Shown here: piece after piece, positions 1 to 5,528 of the stretch
How the letters are laid out: every line of letters starts with the position of its first letter
Position numbering within the stretch: position 1 is the stretch's first letter
Assembly (NCBI GenBank): GCA_018969805.1
Contig: JAGWXQ010000105.1
Coordinates: 1-5,528, forward strand
Source of the DNA: Paenibacillaceae bacterium
GTDB lineage: Bacteria; Bacillota; Bacilli; Paenibacillales; YIM-B00363
Length of the DNA stretch: 5,528 nucleotides
Direction: 5' to 3'
Position numbers and translations under genes: made by a program
The notes under the pieces: generated by a model
Seen by the model: only the letters and a program-made list of their open reading frames with translations
The model's database searches: none
Told to the model about the DNA's origin: nothing

Positions 1-118
1 GGCTCTGTTGTTGGCTCTGTTGTTGGCTCTGTTGTTGGCTCTGTTGTTGGCTCTGTTGTTGGCTCTGTTGTTGGCTCTGTTGTTGGCTCTGTTGTTGGCT
101 CTGTTGTTGGCTCTGTTG
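1..118. repeat. Perfect 12-bp tandem repeat (coding minisatellite)
   Basis: The plus-strand unit is ggctctgttgtt. Nine complete identical copies fill 1-108 and a tenth copy is kept for 10 of 12 bases (109-118) before the sequence diverges at 119. Read on the minus strand it is in frame with the secreted-protein gene and encodes QQQS with invariant codons CAA CAA CAG AGC. The array starts exactly at base 1, so its true length is unknown. Complete identity at silent positions points to recent expansion or homogenisation by slippage. A 12-bp unit keeps the frame whatever the copy number. Confidence 0.97.
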
Positions 119-403
119 GCCACGTGGCACGAGGTTTGGTATTTCTGCGGCCAGCAATATGTTCGGATCGTTGTGTACAGCGTTTCGTTCATTATTGTTC
201 ATCCGCACGTAAATATACGGCAAGTGTGTATACGCCTGCACGAGCATCCCCCGCTCTGCATACGCTTTGGCGTATTGCTTTTGTAGCGAAAAGTTTTTCA
301 TGTGGACAATGACGTCTGTTCGATCGTTTTTGGCCTGTGCGTTGCCGATCATCGTAAAGACATAGACATGCAGCATCACAAGAGCAATAACCCATTTTTT
401 CAT
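1..403 (-). CDS. Secreted protein with inhibitor-I9-like propeptide and (QQQS)n tract, probable S8 subtilisin-like protease precursor (3' end cut by window)
   Basis: The gene starts at the ATG at 403-401, eight to ten bases after a strong Shine-Dalgarno (AAGGAGGGG), and stays open for 134 codons to the window edge. Residues 1-24 are a clear signal peptide: MKKW, a hydrophobic core, then NAQA with cleavage expected after A24. Residues about 30-88 follow the subtilisin propeptide (inhibitor I9) pattern: DVIVHMK at the first strand, a helix, G52, YTHLPYIYVRM (58-68), and NDPNI (78-82) ending in AAE. From residue 96 the protein becomes a pure Gln/Ser tract: QQS, then nine complete QQQS units, up to the edge. 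In S8 proteases this propeptide acts as an intramolecular chaperone and inhibitor and is cut off outside the cell. The catalytic domain would lie beyond the left edge, so Asp/His/Ser residues cannot be checked. It could instead be a stand-alone I9-like secreted protein with a Q-rich tail. The signal peptide and start are secure; the protease call is inference. Confidence 0.62.
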   Translation of the reverse strand, partial: MKKWVIALVMLHVYVFTMIGNAQAKNDRTDVIVHMKNFSLQKQYAKAYAERGMLVQAYTHLPYIYVRMNNNERNAVHNDPNILLAAEIPNLVPRGQQSQQQSQQQSQQQSQQQSQQQSQQQSQQQSQQQSQQQS

Positions 404-413
404 GGAATATACC

Positions 414-420
414 CCTCCTT
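414..420 (-). promoter_or_regulatory. Ribosome binding site of the I9/QQQS gene
   Basis: The minus strand reads AAGGAGG followed by GGTATATTCC and ATG. This near-perfect anti-16S match fixes the start at 403 and argues that the minus strand, not the Leu/Ala-rich plus-strand frame through the repeat, is the coding strand. Confidence 0.9.
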
Positions 421-480
421 TATGTTACGCACTCACAGATCCAATACTTAATATATTTATTTCTACAACAAAAAATTTTC

Positions 481-528
481 ATTACAATTCTTATACTTAT
501 TGTACGTCAATATATACTTTTTCGTCAA
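481..528 (-). promoter_or_regulatory. Overlapping sigma-A promoters for the I9/QQQS gene
   Basis: On the minus strand, TTGACG (528-523) is followed by an 18-bp spacer and TACAAT (504-499), each matching the consensus at 5 of 6 bases. A second TTGACG (510-505) lies inside that spacer and is followed 18 bp later by TGTAAT (486-481), so a second promoter may overlap the first, shifted by 18 bp. The first promoter would start transcription near 492 and leave a leader of roughly 90 bases before the ATG. The surrounding 421-540 is very AT-rich, as expected for a promoter region. Confidence 0.7.
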
Positions 529-734
529 TTTATTTTTGCGCGCACGAAGTGTATAGTATGGAAACTTCTTTTTATTTCGCGCGATTAAACGTATGTATTG
601 GCGCATACAAAATGAAGGATACGATGCAATACCCATCAACCTAATCCCCTAGTGAAAAAAATAAGAGGGCTTCCTTTTGCTTCATCCCAGAAGGCGTTTT
701 TGTAAAACATATCGATGGTTTGATCTACGAATGC

Positions 735-780
735 GTATAAAAAGAAACCCCGCGCATATGCATCCGCATACGCGTGGGGT
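735..780 (-). terminator. Rho-independent terminator of the large secreted protein gene
   Basis: On the minus strand a 15-bp stem (780-766 with 761-747) closes a 4-base loop (GGAT, 765-762). The stem has one A-C mismatch and one G-T wobble, and its base is ACCCC/GGGGT. It is followed directly by TTTCTTTTTAT (746-736). It begins 10 bases past the TAG at 792-790. The plus strand has no T-run after the stem, so it works in the minus direction only. Confidence 0.93.
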
Positions 781-789
781 CTTGTACCA

Positions 790-3700
790 CTACTTACCAA
801 ACATTACTTTTCGCATGTCTACTGGTCGTTTGACCGGAAACTGTGTGCCCTCAGATTCTAGAAATTGTATCGAGTGCAGTTTGAAATATTTGTCGTCCCA
901 CTCTTTGTCGGTCGTCATAACGCCCGGATACAAATTGAGTTCATCTGCTTTTAGCCATCCCGTCATTGCGATGTCGCCGTGTGGTCGGCTGTCGTCTACT
1001 CCAGTCGGGTTTGTGGGAAACTTCAAAAACGCTGCTGTAGGTGAAATGTCTGCCTCAGTAGGCACTGCACTCATGTTGCTCAGCACTGAAGCCATCGGTA
1101 CGGAAAAATAAAACGATGCCCCGCCTTTACTGACCGCCTTTACCATAAACCGATGTGCAACATCTTTGCCCAACCCTTTAAACGATACGTCCACACTGCG
1201 TCGATCTGGGGCGATATTGTCTTGTTCGACGATCCATTCATTCGTAAAGCAATTGCGCACGGTCAGCAAATCCACCCCAACCTTGCAATTGAGATCGATG
1301 ACTGTTTGGCGATACAGAACAAACTTGACGATGTCGTCTGCTTCGTACGGGTACGTCCATCGGATCGTATAATTGTGCCCCATAATCCACCAACCAGAAC
1401 AATTCCCAATACCAAGAAAATCTACAATCGCTCCCCCTACTCCCGGACACGGTCTCCTTCTGCTCTCCTTGTCGTATCCGCGATACTCCACGCGCACGTC
1501 GCGTACGTTTGCAGGGCCCGCACGCCGTTTCCCAAACACTGCGGCACTTTGTTCACTTTCACTGCCTGAAAACACTGCCGCCAAACGATACGCATACGTT
1601 TTTCCTGCCAACGCCGTTTGGTCATCGTACGTGACCGCCGTCCCTGCCAGTTGTGCAATGATCCAATCGTTGCGGTATACAACATACCCGGTCGCATTCG
1701 GTACGGCATTCCAAGACAATGCCACTTTGTCCCAATGCGTCTTCATCGATGCCACGATGTTTTTCGGGGGATCGATGCGAGAAGACGTAAACAGTGCGGT
1801 AATGACTTCCGTATCGGGATCGTATGATGTCTCGTACGCACCCGTGACAGTAAAATGGTCTTTTTGTGCACCGAGCAACGTATATCCACTTTTTGGTTGC
1901 AAACGAATTTTTGCAACGTACGTTTTGTTTGGCTGTATTTGCTCAATACGTTCTGCGCTTTCCAGATCGATGCCGTGAAACGTCTTGCCGTCTTTCCCTT
2001 TTACGACAAACTGTGCCGTAACGGAAGCATCTTTTTCGTACACCGCATCGCGCCCCAATACGCGATCGCCTTGCTTCCACGTGATGTCCCCACTCAATTC
2101 GACATCAGGGCTGTCCATCGCCGTGACGAGTTTTTGTCCGATGCGTGGGGCGAGCATGCGGATCGTTTTGTTGCGCACCGCCTGAATATCGTTCGTAGGT
2201 TGCACGGGTGCGGTTGGGGGCGTTGCCGTTGCGGTCGCTTGTTCCTCTTCTGCACGGTCTTGGGTACTGGTTCCTTGGGCATCGTCCTTTTTTGTATCAA
2301 ATTGGGCGGTGACGGTCGCTTGCATGCGATCGGAATCCAATTGCGTTTTTACCGTTGCTTTGTCGATGACAAAGTATGCGCCATCTTTTATGGAAATACC
2401 GTAAAACGCACGCGCACCTTTGCTTTTTACGACAAACTGCGCTTGAACGATGCTGTCTTTTTCTACTGCTCCTGTGAGTGCACTGCCGTTTGCTGAGGAC
2501 CATTGAATCGCTCCAACGAGTTCGACATCTTTGCTCGAAATCGTCATCGCGGGTTTTTTCCCGACTTGCGGTGCTTCCAGTACGATCGTCGGATCGATGA
2601 CGGCGGCTGCGTCCGCGACTTTCTCATACGTCACGGTCACGGTCGCGGTTTTTTTGTCTTGACTGAGCACGGTTTGTACGCGGGTCGCATCCGGCACTTC
2701 AAAAAAGCGGTCGCCTTCTCCTGTTTCTGACCATGCCACAGTCCCCGAATATTGCGCCGTTTCACGGACGAGCTCTGGAGGCTTGTCCCCCACTTGAGGC
2801 TTTCCTCCGATCGACACGTCCGACGCGATGAGCGTGGCCGCAAAGTCGCGCGCATCCGGCATGCGCCCATATTTTTTCCGAAACGCCTGCACATACGGCC
2901 ATCGATCACCGACGACCTCTTTGTATACGTCGTCTTCGTCTTTGCCCCCCAAGCCGATGTCAATCAGTTCTGCGACACCTGGAACAGGGAGCTGGGCTGC
3001 GACAGCGAGTGCACGTACGTTTCGACCGACGATGACTGCTTGCTTCATTTGCGCATACGATGCCGACGTCTTCATGAACGCATCGATCCACGCATCGGAT
3101 CCTTCGTCTTTCCACTGTTCGCGGACGATCAATCCAATGTTCAGGCGCCGTTTTCCAGATGAACGCAATGCGCTGTCGTCGATCGCGATGCCCGCTTCCG
3201 CATATTCCGCTTTGATGCGTGCATTCCCCCCACACGCTTCCCGAACCGTGTTTTCGATATATGGGACTATTTCTGTATTTTTCATCGCTTTGGCCACATC
3301 TGTGTTCAGCCATTGCGCCCAATCCGATACCTCAATTTGCGTCACATTGCGACCGAGCCACTGCATGTAGATGTTGTTGATCGTCACTGTACGCAATGCG
3401 ACTTCATGGCGCGCCTTGTTTTGATACTCCGTACTGTCGTACAGTTGATCGAAAATCGCACGCGCATCTTTGCTTTCCCCTAGCTTTGCATCCAGCTCTT
3501 CATTTTTTGGATACCGTCCATACAATGCGCGAAACGGTCCGACCATCGACGCTTTTTCTTCCCCAATGATCGCGATGCGCAATTGCGTTCGGTCGTATCC
3601 CGTTTTAAGCCATTCTGCATATTGTTGTTCCGTCGCTTCTTTGATCTCGCCCATCCAGATCGCATTGCGTATTTCAAATCGTTTGAGCAATTCATCTGCG

Positions 3701-4893
3701 GACATGTTGAGGGCGCGCGAAAGCCACTCAGTTCGTTTTGCTTGTTCTTTGGCGAGCGATTCTTGCGAAGCGTTGTCTGCTTGAAAATGGTTGTTGATGA
3801 CCGTTTCAATCCACGTTTTGCGCTTTACCCCATTGCTCCACTGTTCCTCTATTTTTTTCAAATCATCATCGCCCTCAAAAGCGTCTTTCACTTCGGGCAC
3901 CACTTCGCCATACAGCGTTTGGCTGAGCTTGACCAACGATACATATCGCTCAATGTCGGCTTCCGTCATATCCGCGCGCACGTATTCGTCCAATTCTTGT
4001 TTTTTCGCATCCCGACCAAATATTTTTCGAAAAATACTTTGGATGATTTCCGTTTTGTCCGGTACGACAGAGACGCTGATTGTGACCGCATAATTGTTCG
4101 TATTCGTCACGCCTGCGGGCAAACGGACCAATGATCCAATAAAGTTGTACGTTCCGACATTTTTCGGATCGTAATCGCCCGATTTCCATTCCAATTGAAC
4201 GTCAAACGTCCCTTCTTTTTGTGCAGTGCCAAAGCCATGCCGCACAGTCGCTTTTACCGATCGTGGCAAACCGATGTTCTCTTGCGCGGTGTTTTGGACG
4301 ACCGTCTGATCATTTAAGTCGGGCACGCGCACAATATTGCCCCCCAACACATCGATCGCAAGCGTTGGCTGTATGGATTTGTTATCGATATTCGACGGAA
4401 GTGCGTCAAACACACCCGTGATCACATACGTCCCAACATCGGTTCCCCGGTACACCGAACTGTTTGCCGGCCAATTGACCGGAAGGACGTACTCCGTCGG
4501 TTTCCCTTTGTGCGACAGCTCGACACGAATTGTTTTTGGCAAAATGAGCGCTTCATACGGCGTGCCGATCAACACCTGCATGCTCGGGATTTTACTGATC
4601 CGCGTAAGTGTATAGTTTTTTTTCTCATCGAATGCCGATGATGTACCAGAAGCTGGTGCCACAACAGCAACCGGTGGCGCTCCAGATGTTGGTTGGGCGA
4701 TCAGTGCTGTCGGTGCCGCACTTTTGTTTTCACTTCGGACGGTAAGACGCTGTCCACTCGGTCCACAGAGCAAGACCCCTTCTTTTTGCGCATGCGCAAC
4801 ACGATTCGGTTCTGGAACCATCGGTATCCCGAGCAACATACACAACAACACGCACCCCAAACGTCTGTACACCCATGTCGCACGGTTTCTCAT
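790..4893 (-). CDS. Large secreted multidomain protein (Ig-like, DUF4214-like helical region, beta modules, FnIII)
   Basis: The product is 1367 residues. The start at 4893 is chosen because AAGGGGG lies 8 bases upstream, a signal peptide follows (1-35, RR near the start, hydrophobic core 13-25, AHA then Q36), and the longer in-frame ATG at 5064 sits just outside the -10 box. Order: Ala/Pro/Ser-rich linker 55-88; two bacterial Ig-like (Big_4-type) domains about 94-183 and 187-278, each with LP..(I/V).V and VGTY.(I/F).G; helical charged region 281-690 with FGR, YGR, LGR and YGR motifs at 292, 458, 513 and 675, like DUF4214; beta modules 699-1035 broken by a disordered linker (867-908); FnIII about 1041-1121 (LSWNAVPNATGYVVYR at 1059-1074); a second FnIII-like domain about 1126-1272 with C1149, C1165, C1203 and C1215; an unrecognised tail. 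No catalytic motif, LPXTG, SLH, lipobox or C-terminal membrane segment is seen. A structural, adhesive or matrix role is inferred; no family name fits the whole protein. It has its own promoter and terminator, so it appears monocistronic. Confidence 0.88.
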   Translation of the reverse strand: MRNRATWVYRRLGCVLLCMLLGIPMVPEPNRVAHAQKEGVLLCGPSGQRLTVRSENKSAAPTALIAQPTSGAPPVAVVAPASGTSSAFDEKKNYTLTRISKIPSMQVLIGTPYEALILPKTIRVELSHKGKPTEYVLPVNWPANSSVYRGTDVGTYVITGVFDALPSNIDNKSIQPTLAIDVLGGNIVRVPDLNDQTVVQNTAQENIGLPRSVKATVRHGFGTAQKEGTFDVQLEWKSGDYDPKNVGTYNFIGSLVRLPAGVTNTNNYAVTISVSVVPDKTEIIQSIFRKIFGRDAKKQELDEYVRADMTEADIERYVSLVKLSQTLYGEVVPEVKDAFEGDDDLKKIEEQWSNGVKRKTWIETVINNHFQADNASQESLAKEQAKRTEWLSRALNMSADELLKRFEIRNAIWMGEIKEATEQQYAEWLKTGYDRTQLRIAIIGEEKASMVGPFRALYGRYPKNEELDAKLGESKDARAIFDQLYDSTEYQNKARHEVALRTVTINNIYMQWLGRNVTQIEVSDWAQWLNTDVAKAMKNTEIVPYIENTVREACGGNARIKAEYAEAGIAIDDSALRSSGKRRLNIGLIVREQWKDEGSDAWIDAFMKTSASYAQMKQAVIVGRNVRALAVAAQLPVPGVAELIDIGLGGKDEDDVYKEVVGDRWPYVQAFRKKYGRMPDARDFAATLIASDVSIGGKPQVGDKPPELVRETAQYSGTVAWSETGEGDRFFEVPDATRVQTVLSQDKKTATVTVTYEKVADAAAVIDPTIVLEAPQVGKKPAMTISSKDVELVGAIQWSSANGSALTGAVEKDSIVQAQFVVKSKGARAFYGISIKDGAYFVIDKATVKTQLDSDRMQATVTAQFDTKKDDAQGTSTQDRAEEEQATATATPPTAPVQPTNDIQAVRNKTIRMLAPRIGQKLVTAMDSPDVELSGDITWKQGDRVLGRDAVYEKDASVTAQFVVKGKDGKTFHGIDLESAERIEQIQPNKTYVAKIRLQPKSGYTLLGAQKDHFTVTGAYETSYDPDTEVITALFTSSRIDPPKNIVASMKTHWDKVALSWNAVPNATGYVVYRNDWIIAQLAGTAVTYDDQTALAGKTYAYRLAAVFSGSESEQSAAVFGKRRAGPANVRDVRVEYRGYDKESRRRPCPGVGGAIVDFLGIGNCSGWWIMGHNYTIRWTYPYEADDIVKFVLYRQTVIDLNCKVGVDLLTVRNCFTNEWIVEQDNIAPDRRSVDVSFKGLGKDVAHRFMVKAVSKGGASFYFSVPMASVLSNMSAVPTEADISPTAAFLKFPTNPTGVDDSRPHGDIAMTGWLKADELNLYPGVMTTDKEWDDKYFKLHSIQFLESEGTQFPVKRPVDMRKVMFGK
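1789..2799 (-). repeat. Diverged beta-module repeats within the large protein
   Basis: Three related modules occupy residues about 699-1035. Module B (774-866) is complete: APQVG.KP, DVEL.G.I.W, QFVVK.KG..FYGI, then F.IDKATVKTQLD..ATVTAQF. Module A (699-759) has the front (PQVGDKP, YSGTVAWS) and the end (FFEVPDATRVQT, KTATVTVTYE) but lacks the middle QFVVK/GI strands. Module C (914-1035) has the front, one QFVVK.KDGKTFHGI half and then a second half (YVAKIRLQPKSGYTLLG, FTVTGA, VITALF). An acidic/Thr/Pro linker (867-908) separates B from C. The DNA coding QFVVK shares 15 identical bases (2425-2439 and 1999-2013). The GYT..G/F.V.GA form resembles beta repeats common in secreted Bacillota proteins. 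Confidence 0.65.
2824..4053 (-). other. Helical region with four DUF4214-like 'GR' motifs within the large protein
   Basis: Residues about 281-690 are rich in Glu, Lys, Ala and Arg and look all-helical. Four segments share the pattern aromatic/hydrophobic-x3-(F/Y/L)GR-x2-hydrophilic-xE/D: SIFRKIFGRDAKKQE (286-300), PFRALYGRYPKNEE (453-466), IYMQWLGRNVTQIE (508-521) and YVQAFRKKYGRMPDA (667-681). The second and third are followed by S.EY- and W..WL-type helices, as in DUF4214, which occurs in bacterial extracellular and S-layer-associated proteins. The spacing is irregular, so only segments two and three are good candidates for whole domains. An Ala/Val-rich helix (617-650) precedes the last motif. 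Confidence 0.5.
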
Positions 4894-4901
4894 GCTGCAA
4901 A

Positions 4902-4908
4902 CCCCCTT
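4902..4908 (-). promoter_or_regulatory. Ribosome binding site that sets the start of the large protein
   Basis: The minus strand reads AAGGGGG, eight bases (TTTGCAGC) and ATG at 4893. No such site precedes the in-frame ATG at 5064. The start at 4893 also puts a good signal peptide at the N-terminus. Confidence 0.85.
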
Positions 4909-4960
4909 AGATCGTTCGTGCACATCACGATACACACGTTTCTTATTTGCCAAATCCATG

Positions 4961-5000
4961 CATTCGTCTGTAGCGAAAAAAACGAATGGACGCGCATTCG
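4961..5000 (-). promoter_or_regulatory. Leader with mutually exclusive hairpins (possible attenuator)
   Basis: On the minus strand, CGAATG (5000-4995) can pair with CATTCG (4988-4983) across a 6-base loop and is followed at once by seven U (4982-4976), a terminator-like arrangement. The same CATTCGT (4988-4982) can instead pair with ACGAATG (4967-4961), a perfect 7-bp stem with a 14-base loop that would take up the first U. The site lies within the roughly 165-base leader between promoter and start codon. The terminator stem is only 6 bp, so activity is uncertain. No known riboswitch or T-box consensus is recognised. Confidence 0.35.
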
Positions 5001-5064
5001 AAAAATATGCAACATCGATTTCCTTAAACAATTTCACTGCGTTGTTGTGCGTTCCGATACCCAT

Positions 5065-5093
5065 ATTGTATGCTGCATCATTTTTGATGTCAA
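5065..5093 (-). promoter_or_regulatory. Near-consensus sigma-A promoter of the large secreted protein gene
   Basis: On the minus strand a perfect TTGACA (5093-5088), a 17-bp spacer and TACAAT (5070-5065, 5 of 6) make a strong vegetative promoter. Transcription would begin near 5058, downstream of the ATG at 5064, which rules out that ATG for this transcript. It leaves a leader of about 165 bases before the real start. Confidence 0.85.
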
Positions 5094-5113
5094 TGACAAT
5101 TCACACACGCAAC

Positions 5114-5126
5114 ATAATAACATTAT
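5114..5126 (-). promoter_or_regulatory. AT-rich inverted repeat / possible extended -10 upstream of the main promoter
   Basis: ATAAT and ATTAT face each other across a 3-base gap about 20 bp upstream of the main -35. Within it the minus strand reads TG-T-TATTAT (TATTAT at 5119-5114), an extended -10 form, with only a poor -35 candidate (TTCGCA) 18 bp upstream. It could be a weak second promoter, an operator, or chance in AT-rich DNA. Confidence 0.25.
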
Positions 5127-5167
5127 TTTTAGTGATTTGCGAAGCACAAAATGCAATGATATATAAG

Positions 5168-5193
5168 AAAAAAAGCTGTTTATTAAAAATAAA
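5168..5193 (-). terminator. Weak terminator candidate after the permease gene
   Basis: Fifteen bases past the permease TAA the minus strand can form TTTATT-TTT-AATAAA (5193-5179), followed after CAGC by seven T (5174-5168). The stem is only A-T pairs, so it would be weak alone, and the four-base gap before the T-run is unfavourable. It is the only terminator-like structure seen between the permease and the next promoter. Confidence 0.35.
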
Positions 5194-5207
5194 TGTACGC
5201 ACATGTT

Positions 5208-5528
5208 TTACGATCCCGCACCGCGATAACGCAAAATACCACGATGCCAAACGAGCAAACCGATGGACAAACACACGATACCGACGAGCGGTGTGCACAA
5301 TCCATATACCGCATACGATTGCGCACGCAAAAAGACGCTCGCCGGGTAAAAACCGACAAACGAAAACGGCAACACCCACTGCAGCAATACTTTCATCGCG
5401 GTATTGTAGATCGCAATTGGATAACGCCCGTAGCTCTGGATGTTCCACATCAGCGGCATCACACCCAGCGGCGCATCCGTATACAGCGATAAGGCGATAA
5501 GCGTCACATAGATGCCCATGTAGATCAT
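5208..5528 (-). CDS. ABC-2 type transporter permease, DUF990-like, C-terminal part (5' end outside window)
   Basis: The visible 106 residues end at TAA (5210-5208). They hold three likely membrane segments: residues 1-17 of the fragment, about 43-67 (including VLPFSFVGFYPA) and about 71-94. The tail is short and basic, WHRGILRYRGAGS. The YP..IY, LP(F)..V.FYPA and G...W..G..RY...GS pattern is typical of the C-terminal half of ABC-2 permeases of the DUF990 group (uncharacterised transporters such as COG3694/COG4587), which are about 260 residues long. About 150 N-terminal residues should therefore lie beyond the right edge; the Met at 5528 is probably internal. In this family two permeases and an ATP-binding protein are usually encoded together, so the partners are expected upstream, outside the window. 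The substrate cannot be told. Confidence 0.8.
   Translation of the reverse strand: MIYMGIYVTLIALSLYTDAPLGVMPLMWNIQSYGRYPIAIYNTAMKVLLQWVLPFSFVGFYPASVFLRAQSYAVYGLCTPLVGIVCLSIGLLVWHRGILRYRGAGS

Larger units (their letters stand above)
404..789. other. Intergenic region between the large secreted protein and the I9/QQQS gene
   Basis: This stretch has no supported gene on either strand. It holds the terminator of the upstream gene (735-780) and the promoters and RBS of the downstream gene (about 404-528). The part from about 530 to 734 has only short inverted repeats (for example GTATG/CATAC near 590-607), for which no function can be argued. A plus-strand frame at 402-644 is Tyr/Phe/Thr-rich, lacks a Shine-Dalgarno and is judged to be chance. 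Confidence 0.7.

Noticed and set aside
1..118. CRISPR array
   Set aside because: The 12-bp units are contiguous with no spacers and are in frame in a coding region.
8..286. Plus-strand frame encoding a Leu/Ala repeat (ALLL)n resembling a membrane segment
   Set aside because: It is the reverse reading of the (QQQS)n repeat. The minus strand has a strong RBS, promoter and signal peptide; the plus strand has no RBS.
664..707. Possible second hairpin (GCTTC/GAAGGC) followed by TTTTTG on the plus strand
   Set aside because: The stem is short and bulged, and no plus-strand gene lies upstream to be terminated.
1373..2496. Long plus-strand open frames antisense to the large gene
   Set aside because: They are Cys/Arg/His/Phe-rich antisense products of a real coding region, without start signals or recognisable domains.
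4852..4893. Lipoprotein signal (LGC at residues 12-14 of the large protein)
   Set aside because: The Cys comes before the hydrophobic core rather than after it; the AHA-Q site at 35/36 fits signal peptidase I.
4894..5064. N-terminal extension of the large protein from the ATG at 5064
   Set aside because: No Shine-Dalgarno; the ATG lies at the edge of the -10 box, upstream of the predicted transcription start, and would bury the signal peptide.
4724..5500. 258-codon plus-strand open frame
   Set aside because: It runs antisense across the gene start, promoter and permease, is rich in Arg/Thr/His/Cys, and has no RBS or domain pattern.
5208..5528. A complete small membrane protein starting at the Met at 5528
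   Set aside because: The sequence matches only the C-terminal half of a ~260-residue permease, and no upstream sequence is available to show a start.

Overview
This 5.5-kb window looks like chromosomal DNA from a Gram-positive, low- to mid-GC Bacillota (Bacillaceae/Paenibacillaceae-like). The reasons are strong AAGGAGG/AAGGGGG ribosome binding sites, textbook sigma-A promoters with 17-18 bp spacers, U-tailed intrinsic terminators, and two secreted proteins with type I signal peptides. No species can be named from sequence alone.

All three genes lie on the minus strand, so read right to left. (1) 5528-5208 is the C-terminal part of an ABC-2 type permease of the DUF990 kind; its N-terminus is outside the window. 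(2) 5207-4894 is an intergenic/leader region with a near-consensus promoter, a long 5' UTR and a possible terminator/antiterminator pair. (3) 4893-790 encodes a secreted 1367-residue multidomain protein: signal peptide, two Ig-like domains, a long helical region with DUF4214-like 'GR' motifs, variable beta modules, one clear fibronectin type III domain, a second Cys-containing FnIII-like domain and an unrecognised tail. It ends in a strong terminator. (4) 789-404 is intergenic and carries overlapping promoters for the next gene. (5) 403-1 is the 5' part of a secreted protein with an inhibitor-I9-like propeptide, probably a subtilisin-family (S8) protease. It runs into a perfect 12-bp tandem repeat encoding (QQQS)n and leaves the window still open.

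Each gene appears to be its own transcription unit. The two secreted proteins suggest a cell-surface or extracellular role. A link between the putative protease and the large protein (processing, or a shared extracellular matrix) is only inferred from adjacency. No mobile element, CRISPR array or RNA gene was seen. The most notable features are the perfect coding minisatellite after the propeptide, the unusual domain order and module variation of the large protein, and the switch-like pairing in its leader.
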